Below, in pieces: positions 24,001 through 37,118 of a stretch of DNA of 64,000 nt; positions within the stretch are counted from its first letter, which is position 1; every line of letters starts with the position of its first letter. The stretch is from positions 11,614,495-11,678,494 of the forward strand of contig CP053150.1 of assembly GCA_014607495.2 (NCBI GenBank). The letters run 5' to 3'. The DNA is from Carposina sasakii. Taxonomy: Eukaryota > Arthropoda > Insecta > Lepidoptera > Carposinidae. Both the position numbers and the translations under genes were made by a program. The notes beneath the pieces were generated by a model that worked only from the letters and a program-made list of their open reading frames with translations, was not told the origin of the DNA and ran no database searches.

Positions 24001-27000
24001 GACCAGATAAGAAGTCCAAACAGAAGACCTTGAAACTGATGTGACTTAGATAGGAAACACCAGAGGATGTTTTGCCAGATCCCCAATCGCTCAACAAAAA
24101 GATGCAGAGCATGGTGAGACGCGACCTACAAAGCTGAAACACGCGCCTCGATCAAGAGGCGATTAAGAAAAATCGGGGTCGATAATCTTTACTAGGGAAG
24201 CAGTCACCTGACAAAGCTCCGAACCTCGAATGGCGAAAGAGTCACACCTATACTAGAGGTTCTCGCTGATATTGATTTCTACGCCTGGCTTGCGCCAAAG
24301 CGTCCCCTGCCGCCAGCGCTCCAGAGCTCCACTCTCCCGCTACTTTACGGACGAAGCTATAAACGTAATCGGTGTGGCTCTCAGACATCTTAAGAATGGG
24401 AAGGCTCACGGGAGGACGGAGTGCCCTCTGAGCATTAAGAAGCTCAGAGGCCACTCCGTCCTCCCCGTGAGCCGAGGGAAAACCGGTCCTCGAGGAGCCT
24501 AAAAGGTTATTTAACTCCATAATGGCCAATGGGACTACTCCGAAGATGTGGAGCAGACTAGGTGTAGTTGCATTATTTTTCAAGAAGAGATACAAAACGC
24601 TCATCAAAAACTATAGGCCGATCACACTCCTGATCACACGTCTATAATTCGTTCTTGAGAGTCGTTACGAATCATCTGGCATTAAGATTTGATGCCATCC
24701 AGTCACCGGAACAGGCCAGATTTCGCAAAGAACCGTGAATCACATACATACTGTATGGCAGATTATGCAAAATGTCAGAGGATGTATATTGCTTTTGTGG
24801 ACTATGAATTAGTCTTCGACTCCTTGGATTTCTTTTGCAGCAATTCCAAATTGACTGGCGGTATATGGAGGTACTGAGAAATATCTACCAAATGGCAACA
24901 ATGTCTATTCAAATCTAAACCTACCAAACAGATCAATCCGACTACTCCGAGATCTAAGACAGGGTGATATCATAATTATCCCCGAAACTCTTCACCAACG
25001 CGGTGAAGAAGGTCTTCAAGCAGCAAGCAGTGGGAAGAACGACGTGAATATCTCACGCTTTTCTTTGATAATATAATCTTAATGGCTGATTAGCTACAAG
25101 ACCTGCCTGAAATACCTGTCTAGTCTCAATGCTGCGTTGATGCATGTGGGACTCGGGATGCACCTGGATAAAGTCATATTAAATGGGCACATCATTCCTG
25201 AGTCGGTTCCCGTCTAAGGTGTAGCCCTAGAAGTTGCCCAGAAGTACTCGTATGTATGGAAAACATTGCATTTGGTTAAAGACAACTTCAAAGGGGAATT
25301 CTCCAGTAGAGTGCAGCTTGGCTGGGCAGCATTTGGAAAGTTGCGTCATATCTTTGCGTCATCCATGCCACAATGCCTCAAGACTAAGGTGTTCGATCAG
25401 TACGTCCTACCAGTCATGAATTACGGAGCCGAGACGTGAAACCATACGGTGGGGCTGGCCCACTGATTGAATTTTACTCCGAAAGCTATGGAAAGGCTCG
25501 GAATCTCGCTAATGGACAAAGACCGAAACAATTATCTTATTCTTATCTTATTAATATCTTATAATTTCCACCAAAATTGTGTATTTCGCTCGGACAGATC
25601 TTCTATCGGTATTTTAAATTTAACTGATGTTCTAAATACCCTGATTATACTATTAATTAGTAAGTAGATTAACTTAATATGTTCAGAAAATAATATTATT
25701 GTTGTTTGTATTTCTTACGTTTTTTCATTAAACAATGAAAGTACACATTAAAGTAGATTGTGGACAGACCACCAAAATATGAAATGAGTAGTTAATTAAT
25801 TTTTATCTCTTAAAATATTCTATACAGGAGATTTTTAATTATTGCCTCATTAGCGTAGGTACAAGTACTACTTTAAAAAATATAATTACACATAAATATT
25901 CCACCAAATATCGCATTTTCAGTGACGCCGTGAAAAAAATACGCCTGTGCAATTCACTCATATAGGTACAGGTTACCGTCGGTATGGTAGGACCGCTGTG
26001 CAGCTTAACGTAGCATTCGATGCATGGAATGAAATTGTGCGTATTTTTACGGACGATTTAAAGGGTTTGATATGTTTTTTATTCACTAAATTTATTATTA
26101 TGATACGCCAACATGTAGTGTACCTTCACATATGGTCATTTCCTTAATTTTCCTCATGCACGGAGACTAGCTAAAGTTACAAATTGAATAGCAAAGTAGA
26201 TGTGACGAATTATTATTGCCGTCCATTTAAGAATAGCGATTGTATTTTTTTATTTCTATCGTCCGTAAGGTAAGTCCCTGTATTAACATCACCAACCAAC
26301 CACACCAACGTTATGTTAACCAAGTTTTTACCTACCTATACATATAATCCATTTATGTTACGGTACAAAATTGGGTCATTTATAGCAAAAGCCATAAATT
26401 AAGAGCACGCACATGGTTGGTGACTGTCTATGACAACCAAATCATAAAAGTAAAAAATCAGAGCCTACAGGGTGCCATAACAATAAAAGAGAATTTCATA
26501 TCATACTCTGAGTCGAACTAAAATCCGAGGGTGAGAGATAAGTTGAAAATATCTTTAAAACAATCTTTGTGCAGTTAAATATAGGTTGTAAAGAAAGTAA
26601 AACGAATCTCTCTTTTTCAATTTAACATTGTGTCGAAAGTTGAAAAGCTCATTTAAAGTTAATACCGAAAATCCAATTAAATCAAATGGCGTGCACAAGA
26701 TTTACGTGGTATTCAATGTATGACTAATTAATTTTGTTTTATTGACGATATGTTTCCGCGTGGGATGGATAACAGAACGTCTTTAGTGACCCTAAGACTT
26801 TGGGACAATGGAAAACGGAATTTATTGTCAATATGGCGCCACCGCCACCATATCAAAACGACATGACACCTGCCAATAACTTTGAGAAAACTAGTCGAAC
26901 TTGTCCAAAACTATTTGAGAATTGCTCTCACATACATCTATGCTGATAATAACAGTAGATTCATAAGCATAATTTGTGTCTGAATGTGTAAGTAGTTCTA

Positions 27001-30000
27001 TGTTTTTTCTACGTATTTACTATTAGATATACTATAAGATAAGCTCAGTGGTAAGAGCGCTGGCACGGATGCAGAGGTCGTGGGTTCGATTCCCACCCGG
27101 GTGAGGAATTTTTTCCATTTCTTTATTAATAATTTTATACTATAAGATATTTGCATCTCAGGCTCACCAGGCTTCTTTTCATTCCAATCGATCGCCAATA
27201 TTAAATTTATAGTGACACTATGTCAAACTGAAAATTAAATTAAATTAATTTAAATTAAATCTATTTGAGCTCTACACAGTGAACTTGCGTGAAGTGTATT
27301 TTGTAATCGATGCAATAAAATGTTTTGTCTTGAATGCCTGGTGGATTAACGTATAACCTAAACCTGATTACGTAGTTTGCAAAAGCAAAGCAGTGGCAAT
27401 GCAGCAGCGAACATTATTGCTGGATACGTAATATTAGGTTCGCTGATCGTAGACACCTGTATTCTTTGTATCATGATTGATTGATTTATAAAGCATAGTT
27501 ATTTTGGCGCTGAAACTAGATGCAGAATACTCAATAGGTACCTAAAGTGTGAGGGTGCTGGGGCCGGATCTAGAGGGTATGTTCCCGAACCGCAGTCTGA
27601 CTGTGGCTGAAATCAACGAATTTGCATTGCAATTTGCGTAGCCATTGTCATCTTGAATATACACTGTGATAATCAGTTGTTTTACAAAACAAACTAGTTT
27701 GAAATGTTTGTTAAATTGCGAATACAAAACAGCTACTCCTGTCTCACTGTCACCTTGTAAGTGTATCCAATTGTTAAACTAGGCCCTTTCTAATTAATAG
27801 TACTGCTTATAAAGTCTTCTTTGGTAACCCTTTTAAAGTGCCTAAGGTATATGTTTATACCTTAGTTAAATGCATTTTGTACAAAAGACGCGATGCCCCG
27901 TCCAAACCTCTATTGCAATCATAAGTAAGTTTTTGTTTTCAATTAAAATAATATTGATAAATAAATTTTATTTTAATAATTTTACTGTATTTAGATTACG
28001 TGAAAAATTATACACTTATTACCAAGTAATGTAGATTTTTACACGTGTATTTTCTTTGTTTTTATCTTTGCAGTGTGAATATTACGCGCTTAGGCGGGTA
28101 TCGCAATTGGTTGAATCGATAAATGTCTGTACTTATATACATGAGAATGGTTTATATTGTCAACTTTTATCATCCTAATTTGGACAAAATAATTCATAAT
28201 GAGACCGTGCGAATACAATAGACGTGTGGGCCTCACAATGGCTGCATTCACACATTGATTCTATCGCCATTATAGTCCGTTTTTGTTGCATTTTCACTAT
28301 ATCCAATTTATTCCTGAAAGGATTTTATGCCTAGAATAATTGACACCTTTTGTTCCGGAAAATCGAATAAAGCGTCTAAATGCGATTATGTTGTGGGCTT
28401 TTATGTTATTGCTTTATGACTATTAGCTTATTCCTCTGTGCTATATAATCATCATCAGCCTATTGTAGTCCACTGCTAGACGTAGGATAGGCCTCCGTCA
28501 CGTCCAAGCACGCCACAAGGCCCGATGTCCCGTTTTAGCCTAAAACAAATAAAAAAGCTAAAAGGCAAATAAACCCGCGTATTAGAAGCTCACCTACTTG
28601 ACTAGGTACTTTTATTAGTACCTACCTACGACTGTCTTAAATTACAATGTTGTTTTATACGAATGTGTTGTTTTATATGAATACGTATTTATTTTAACTT
28701 TTGGTATTATGACAGAAAATAACTGAACCTTCAGTTCAGATATCTCCAATATGGGTACTCGTAAATATATAATATATATATAACGATTTATCAGACTAGA
28801 CATTTCTTAAACGTAGGTAGGAATATATATCTTTATTTGCAGATTCCTATTGATATTTTTCTTTTATAAAGAAAAATGTTGGTATACTAGGTCTTACCAA
28901 TAAAAATCCATTATCTTTGATTTCAATTAATTTTGTACTCGTCTTTGAGAATTTTCCTAATGTTTCCATTCAATATCATTCTACTTAAGACAATAGCTGT
29001 GCGTGAACATAGTTTCCCTTGCTTTATCGGTATATAAAGTATTTTTTGTAAAAAAAACCATCATCTTAGTCCAAGGATACTCTGACCTTAAACTGTTTCA
29101 TACAAAATATCGCTTTTCACAGAAAACAAGTCACTTCAAGTTTATTAGAAGCTACTACTACGGTTTAAGTAACGAAATAAAAAAAATGTTGAAACTATTT
29201 CCAAACTTAACACTCTGTCAATTTGTGTGCGGGCTAGAGATGGAAAAGTTTCTTAAGTCGAAATAAAAAGAAAACTCTTACTTTGTTTGTTAGATATAAT
29301 AAATATATACGGGCAAATTTAAATAAAGAGTATAGGTACCTACGCATATTACATACATACTTAATACCTATTTGGAAAAAAATATTTTAATTTCGATCAA
29401 GACCTACCTAAGTAATATCTTAAATCCAGAATAGTAAAATTTATTGGGCTTTACTGAAATTCAGCAAGTCGTTTAGAATAATATTGACTTACCTACAAAT
29501 GGTGGATAGGATTCATGAAATTACATTACTTTATCCGTGAGTGAGAGGAAATATCATACATAAGAGTACGGGAGAAATGGGCAACGTTCTTGGATATATC
29601 TATTTATGACCTATAATATCGAATAGATTATTTGCTCAATAGCTTCATTGATACATTAGCTCTTTCTCTTATAGGGTCTTGTCTTGTTCGCCACTGTACA
29701 AATAGATCAAGTTCCGTATGTCTGTCTATGTTTCTATGCGTATCATGCCATTTGGGAAGCCAGCATAAGAAGTTAAAACCAGCCAAGTGCTAGTCGGACT
29801 CGCGCACCAAGGGTTCCGTACCATTATCTATAAAAATAGATATAGTATCTATAATATTTCAATATATATAATATTTCTATAACGGCGGCAATAGAAATAC
29901 ATTATATTATGTGAAATTCATTCATAATATGTCAACTGTCTAGCTATCATGGTTCATAGGACAGACGGACAGACGAACGGACGGACGGACAGCGTAGGCA

Positions 30001-33000
30001 AAACAAGAGGTTCCTGTCTGAAACATTTCGGGTATGAATACAAAAAAATATAGCGACCCAGTTTTGGCTACAAATGTTATCAATGAAATACATCTATCTA
30101 AAAGTTTTTCTATTTCCTCAATCTACCTACATAAGGACATAAAACATTTTCACATAAGATAAAATTTCGCTAAAATTCGACACGTAAACATTTAAATACA
30201 AAATGATCTAGAACATTTCACTCTTAGAATAAAGATTCGCTCCGCTCGCTCAGAGCGGAGCGAAGACCTATCATTAATCTAAGATTTCACTTTTATTCAG
30301 TGTTTTGATTTAAATCTTTAAAGCTAATTTAATAGGGAAAGGAAGTCGAGGCGGCTTTTATCCTCATGTTTCTCCATTTTCAATTCAATCTGTCACAGAA
30401 CCTACACTGAATAGCATAGTAGGTACTGTTGTTTACATTAGAAAATTTAATGTGCGTAGGTATTGTTTCACAATGATTGACAGTTCTTTCCCGAAAAAGG
30501 GGAGAAAAAGCAAGAAAAAGCGAGACAAGTGCAAGTAGGGGCATTATGTGTTTTCCTGTCCGCTGTAGTTAAATTACGGAACTTTTTTTTAACAATTAGC
30601 CAGGCAATCATTTGACCGCCATCGCGCCTGATGTTAAGCAAGATGCAGCCTAGGGTGGTACATGTTTGTCTAGATAGTGCCTATTCACTCTAGCTTTTAA
30701 GAGACCAATTTTGTAGTGCTCGGGAAATACATCGGCAGGAAGTGCATTCCATTCCTTAGCCGTTCGCATTACAAACGAGTTAGCATAACGTTTGGTGCGG
30801 ATGGGTGGGATATCAACAACATAAGGGTGATACGCTAGTCTGCGTCTAGTATCCCGATAGTGAAAAGGGGCTGGTGGAACTGTTTTGTGAAGTTCCCACG
30901 CACACTCTCCAAAGTGTATCCTATAAAACACTGCAGTCCACAGCACGCAGATCATTGAGTACCTCTTTTTGTCGAATGTGTCCATTTTGCATCGATGAAT
31001 TAGCACGAGGTAACTGTAGTGGTAGTTTGCTTTTTCTCTTTTTTCCCTTTTGAAGTGGCTCTTCACTGTATCTAGCTTCTTAACTGTAATGTTAGCTTAT
31101 AAAATTATTAATAAAGAATTTTCCGCAAAAATTCCGCGCGAGCTCCAACCACTAACACAAATAAGAATTCCACCATCTCTTCTCCAAATTACACATTGCT
31201 TTTTCCCGACAGCTACACCAGCCTTGCAGTGTGAGTCAGTGATCAACCATACCCTACGGATTATATTAATGGAGAAGTGTTTTTTTTTTAATAAATTTAT
31301 CATCAAGATATTATATATATAAAATTATTAATAAAGAAAGGCTCACCCGGGTTCGAACCCACGACCTGAAGCTCCAACCACTGGTCAATTACTCTCTTCA
31401 TCTCTTCTCCTCATTGGCATTCAGGCTTCGGCAAACAAAGCTTAACTGAAACGTTATGTTAGTTTTTTTTTTATAAATTTATTCAAGATATTATATATTA
31501 TAAAATTATTAATAAAGAAATGGAAAAAATTTATTACCTCCGCATTCCGCGCGTCAGCGTCCAACCAAAGAATATTGTGTAAACCATTATGAAGTAATAA
31601 ATAAAATTATTCACTGATATGTTATTACTGGTACCTAATATAATGCTTTGTTTTACCTTAGTAAATCTACACATTATTAACCTAAATATGTCAATCATGT
31701 AATATTGTGAACATGGAGCTCAGTAATTATCCTCTGTTATTTACCTTACAAGACAGACACATTTTAATTTGCCCCTTTGATCATAGCAGAACTTTAGTCG
31801 AGTGTATGAACATATCTGTCTAATACAACAATAACACAATGTATGGTACAAAAATATCGTTTGTTCGCTTCCAAACTAGAAAAAAAAGAAAACATTTCTT
31901 TATTTAACAAGAATTAAAGAAAGAAATTAAAGAATGATTAATATCTTAATACACAAGAATGAAAAATAACCCTATAGGTACCCTCAAGATAAATTTTAAA
32001 TAATTAGTAAAATCCGTCCTACGTAGCCAAGGATCTCATTGTTGGAATTGTGTGACATGTAAATATTTTGTACCAAATTTTTGTGACTTTTAAGTAGGTA
32101 GGTACTAACGACAAAATAATTAAATTTAAAACCAACAATATGATTTGTAATTATTTTAAATATTCGTTTTTATTTTTATAAACGTTGGCATGAGGCATGA
32201 GTGACCGCCTTCGCATTGCTTATGTTAAAATGTACATAGGCCTTCACGTATCTGTAGACACCGAACATAATCTGAACATCTATCGTATAAAAAGAAACGC
32301 ACACTTGAATCTTCTGATTTTGTGAAAATGTGGCAATTTAGAATACGCTTAGGTTGCCATTTTCGTGTTGTGTATGACGGCTTTACTCGGAATTATCTGA
32401 TCTTCTGTCGAAAGATCCAAACGATTTATATCTTAGATATGTTAAATCCGGAAAATTTGCTCAACACTGAAAAGGTTCAAACCAGTGAGATTGTTATAAT
32501 ATGCATTATAAAGGTATCCTTCGGCCTTTATTTAAAAAAATAAACATTGTTTAAGCTATACACTGTTTAATTTGACATATTAGGTACATTTAGATATACA
32601 TACTTACATAATGCAGTCAAAAGTTGTGTTCGACGGGTGTATAACATAATACGAAGTTTATAAATAGCACTATTCTTCTTTTGTTCTGTGGTAGGTACTA
32701 TATGTACGTGTTTGCTCTTTATAAGTACCTCTTTTATACTGATTAGTCATAGAGCAGAGTGGCGCAGTGGAAGCGTGCTGGGCCCATAACCCAGAGGTCC
32801 GTGGATCGAAACCACGCTCTGCTATTTTTTACCATGTTTCTATACCCCCTTTATTAATCGTTTGAATTTACATCATAGAAGGTCTATTTTTATATTAACA
32901 AAGTTTTCAATGACGATTGCAATGTTTTTTAACGAATATATTGTCAATAGGAAGAAAAGGACCAACTGCTGACGACTAACTGCTGGATCACTCAGATCTG

Positions 33001-36000
33001 GATGGATTATCATCTCAGATGGAACACCAGTGACTTTGATGGCATCAACGTCATAAGAATACCTTACGAGAGGGTGTGGAAGCCTGATATAATCCTTTAT
33101 AATAAGTAAGTATTGCCATTACCTTTTATTTCTACTAAATACTATTGTTTGGGATAAATACCAAAATGTAAAAAGCAAAGCGATAGCAATGCCACAGCGA
33201 AAATTATGGGCGAGTGCGAGGCTTCTATCACAAAAGCTCTCATTGCTATCGCGTGGCTTTTGCAAGTTACGTAGCCAGCCTACGGGTATCCGCTAGTTGC
33301 TCATAAAATATACTCCTAAATTGGTGATTTGGCATTCGGTATCAACAAATGACTTGGAACATGATACGGCACTAATTTGTTTGTAATTGTTCAAGGCAAC
33401 ACAATCTCTTGATCTGTGATTGATGTCTATGACTGGTAAAGAAACAGAACTTCAAATAATCGTTTATATTATTGTATTGCGGGTAATTAACGTCTATCTT
33501 TATAAATCAAACTTAGGGAATGATTTGAATATTTTTATCATATGTATTTTTTTATTATATTAACTCTCTTTCTCAATTAGATACATGCATTTTACTCACT
33601 GATGCAAATCATGTTTTTTATTATTTTAAAAATATGATGCATGAATGTATTTATTAATATTAATGTGGATTTAGGATAGCAGTAATAATAATTTCTGCGA
33701 AAAACCGAGTCTGGACATTTGTCATTTCATCGAATGCCAACAAACACCCATTCATCTATTCATCGATAAAAGCAATATAGGTACTAAAATAAAATTATTT
33801 GTTCCTCAAATAACACATAAAAGTGTAACAATTTTAGATAATCCAGATTTAGCACCTTCCTCTTTATCTCCAGAATATTAACGTTGCCTTCTAAGTCTTG
33901 AAACCAAGCAAGTTTCATTTATCTAGGTGATTCAGGTGAAGCACTGCAATTTGACGTAGCTAATTGAAGTTTCATGTCTTATTACGAACAATGCCGAAAA
34001 TAATCCTTCTACTTGCTTTCACCGGGCCTGTAAAGATATAATTTACATTGTTCTAACGTTAATTTATTCACCTTATAGATTGCCGTCGCTCTTACAAAAT
34101 TATGGCCTCCGCTTCCAATTTTATCTGTGCTATAAATATTGTAACAAGGTCTTGTGCTCTTTCCGTTCTGTATTATTAAAGTGAGAGTTTAATGCTTACA
34201 ATCAATGTTAGCTGCATTTATTTAAATTACATCAATTCCAACATGTAAAGGATACCACGATAGGATAAACCATATCCTATCTACTTACGAGCACTGTCAG
34301 TTACTTCGGATACGGTATCCAAAAAATTGGGCAAATAGTTTATTACCCGATGATTTAGGAACAGTCTTCCTAAAAATCCTTTTTAAGGAATCAGTATGAA
34401 ATCGATGACATGAACATTGAACAGCCCACCAAATAACCATAAAGTTTAATTTCTTTTGTTTTAGTGCGGACCCTAACTACCGTTCGGCTGTAATAAACAC
34501 GAACGTAATAGTGAAGCACACGGGAGAGGTGACTTGGCTCAGTCACGGTATCTACGTGTCTGTATGCGACATCAACGTCGAGCAGTTCCCCTTCGACGTC
34601 CAGCTGTGCACCATGAAGTGGGCTTCGTGGACTTATGATGGGTTTCAGGTGAAGGAAGGAATCTATTATGCCTTCAAAAATATAATAATATACATATAAG
34701 TTCATTGACTTGATATTTTCGTGTTTAAATAGCGATAGAGACACAGACTAAGTAGAGATGATAGAGAAAATAGTAGGTACGTGATCGTTTGTACGTTAAT
34801 ATTATAAGTACATAAGTATAATTTGGTAAAAATATTTGGAAAAAAGGTGCTCTCATCTATTATAATTTAAAATAGTCCCTGTCCGCCTGAAAGCAAACAC
34901 CCCCAAAGTGATGGTGCGTTTCGCATGTGTGCGTATTTTCTGGTAGACGCCGAGCTTACTATAGTTTATATGTGTGGGTCGGTAAGGCGTCAATAAACAT
35001 TCCTACTCTACGGAATATACGTTATAGAACTTACTTCGAATGCTTCAATTTGTGTAGTAACAACAATCTGTCCATTGTCCTTTTTACTTCCATAGCGGTA
35101 CATGTGTATTTGAGATTGCGCACTTAGCACAATATCACCTAAATTTTATTACACGCACTATTTACCTACCATTGTAGAGATATAAATTATGTATATAGGT
35201 ATGTTTGAATACTTAACTCAATAACCATATTATTAATTTGTTAAACTCACAAACTGAAATATTGTTTTAGGGGATTTGATATAAGAGATCCTTTGATTCT
35301 AATATTAAAAACATCCAACGTAAATAAACTAAATATGAGACTACGTAAATATTTTTTCTTTTCCAAGTTTTATCAAAACATTAAAATTTAAAACGAACCA
35401 TTATTTGTTAACAATAAAAAACAAGTCGCTCATTAAAAATGTAAAAGAAATATAAATCGTGTCCGGGTCGAGGGGTTTTCCACGATTGTAGTTACAAACA
35501 AACGTCTGAATTCACAAGTCTGTGCTCTTGAGCTCTAAAAACTGTGTTGATTTATACAAAAGTTATTCACTACTTACTCTAATTGCAGGCCGAGACTCTT
35601 TCACCTTTTCTTTGCGATGTTATTCAGTAAAATATTTTGAAAAATAACCACGGATAATTTTAATTTTATGCGGCTTGCGTATCGTCTCGTGCTCTCACTC
35701 AGGAAATTAATAGGCGATAGCCTGGAAAGTGGAAATCGTTTATTAGTGTTGCGGATATAGTTTTATTTTGAAAAGTGCTTTTCGAACACAAGAGTTTGTG
35801 GGCAAATGAAAACTGAACCATTGTCAATTGTACAGTCATTATAAAAGTAGGAAATTAACCTGTCCTTTGGCACATATTTTTGAATAGATTTTTTATGTAT
35901 GGCTTACTATTGGATTATGATTGAATTTGACAGCATAGAACTGAAATGAGTTTATAGGTACATAGACTATTCATTAGTATTCATATCTTTAGTACTCTAT

Positions 36001-37086
36001 CTATCTGTATTTTAAGTATTTTATTTTTATTCTACTAGTTCTATTAAATATTATTTACTGTAACCCAACCTTTAAAGACATTTTAGTCCCTGTTAGAATC
36101 TTTTATGAAATCCTATCCGGTTTAACTGCTGCCCCGTAACAATGGTATCAGAACTAAAAAAAGGAAAACTGAAAGCTCGTCTATTCGTCGGGGGGATCAA
36201 ATTGTGTTCCAATCGCTCTAATAGCGCTCCGACTTCCTTTGGGAGAGATCGGCCATGTTTTTTATAGCTTCCCTGATCTACCGCAGATTGGTTAGTAAAG
36301 TACTTCAATTTAGTTGATACAGGTTTAATATATTTCAACTTATTAGGTAAGTATAACAACTATGTGTATTTATTATCTTTGTTCATTCCTTGTTGTACAT
36401 ACATATATATAAGGTGCTTTTAAATATTATCTATAGAACGTATCTTTGGACGTAGTAGGTTAGATAGGTTACAAGGAGTTTTCTTTCAAGTTTAAAAAAA
36501 TCAAGATTAAAATGAAACTTCGTATTATCCTACTTAGATTTTGTTTTCAAACGTCAATAATTAATTGAATAGATCAGTAACCGACGATATCAGTCTCTAG
36601 TAAGGACGAAATTCATTATCTTCATAACTAAAACTTAATTAATGGTCAAGTCCCGGCCGTATATTTTCCATCGCTTCCGCTAACATATAGGTATAAGTAA
36701 TGGTATCGTCCTAGAGGTACTAACAGTTTAACGTTGAGTAACATCATTGAATTCATAATCATAAATTTTCAGCTTGTAGCAGGTAATTTGTATAGGGGTA
36801 ACCCAATCCTTTCCCGGGGGACTGTCGTATCTCATTTTAATACAAAATCAAGTGTGATTTATTTACTCGAGCCAAGCAATTTTTGAAGTAAATTGACTGA
36901 CTTTTTGATGAAAAAATAAATGAAAATTGTATTTGTTATTACTTTTTAAATTTCCAATAAATATAAATCAGGTACCTACCTACATTTAACTAAACTAAAA
37001 GTTAATTAAATATTTAGTAGGATTCTGCAGATCTTTCGATTTAGACTAGAGATATTTTAAAATAAACCCTCACATACAAGCACTAT

Positions 37087-37118
<32 letters not shown>

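Larger units (their letters stand above)
22744..32950 (+). other. nAChR intron 2 (10.2 kb)
   Basis: GT-AG intron. Holds the CACCAAAATT-motif stretches (23506-23680), an RTE LINE pseudogene (23890-25527), tRNA-like SINE (27030-27146), an RTE tail (28447-28535), a dispersed repeat (29775-30002), a Jockey-type LINE end (30590-31066), a tandem SINE-like array (31098-31560) and the initiator tRNA gene (32753-32824). 25528-27030, 27150-28440, 28540-29770 and 31560-32750 show no gene. Confidence 0.8.

Noticed and set aside
24248..24607. Reverse-strand open frame reading [15 protein letters not shown]
   Set aside because: It reads the inverted arm of the fold-back palindrome; the LINE itself runs on the + strand, as shown by motifs A and B downstream.
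27030..27105. tRNA-like sequence with A and B boxes
   Set aside because: The acceptor stem does not pair and the downstream tail is shared with dispersed copies, so it is a SINE and not a tRNA gene.
34391..34744. Reverse-strand open frame of 117 codons
   Set aside because: It is the antisense of nAChR exon 4 and has no protein-like features.
36093..36359. Reverse-strand frame with [17 protein letters not shown]
   Set aside because: Looks somewhat protein-like, but it is short, lies in an intron, and matches no family I know; not called.
37094..37118. AT dinucleotide run
   Set aside because: Ordinary microsatellite; no sign of function.
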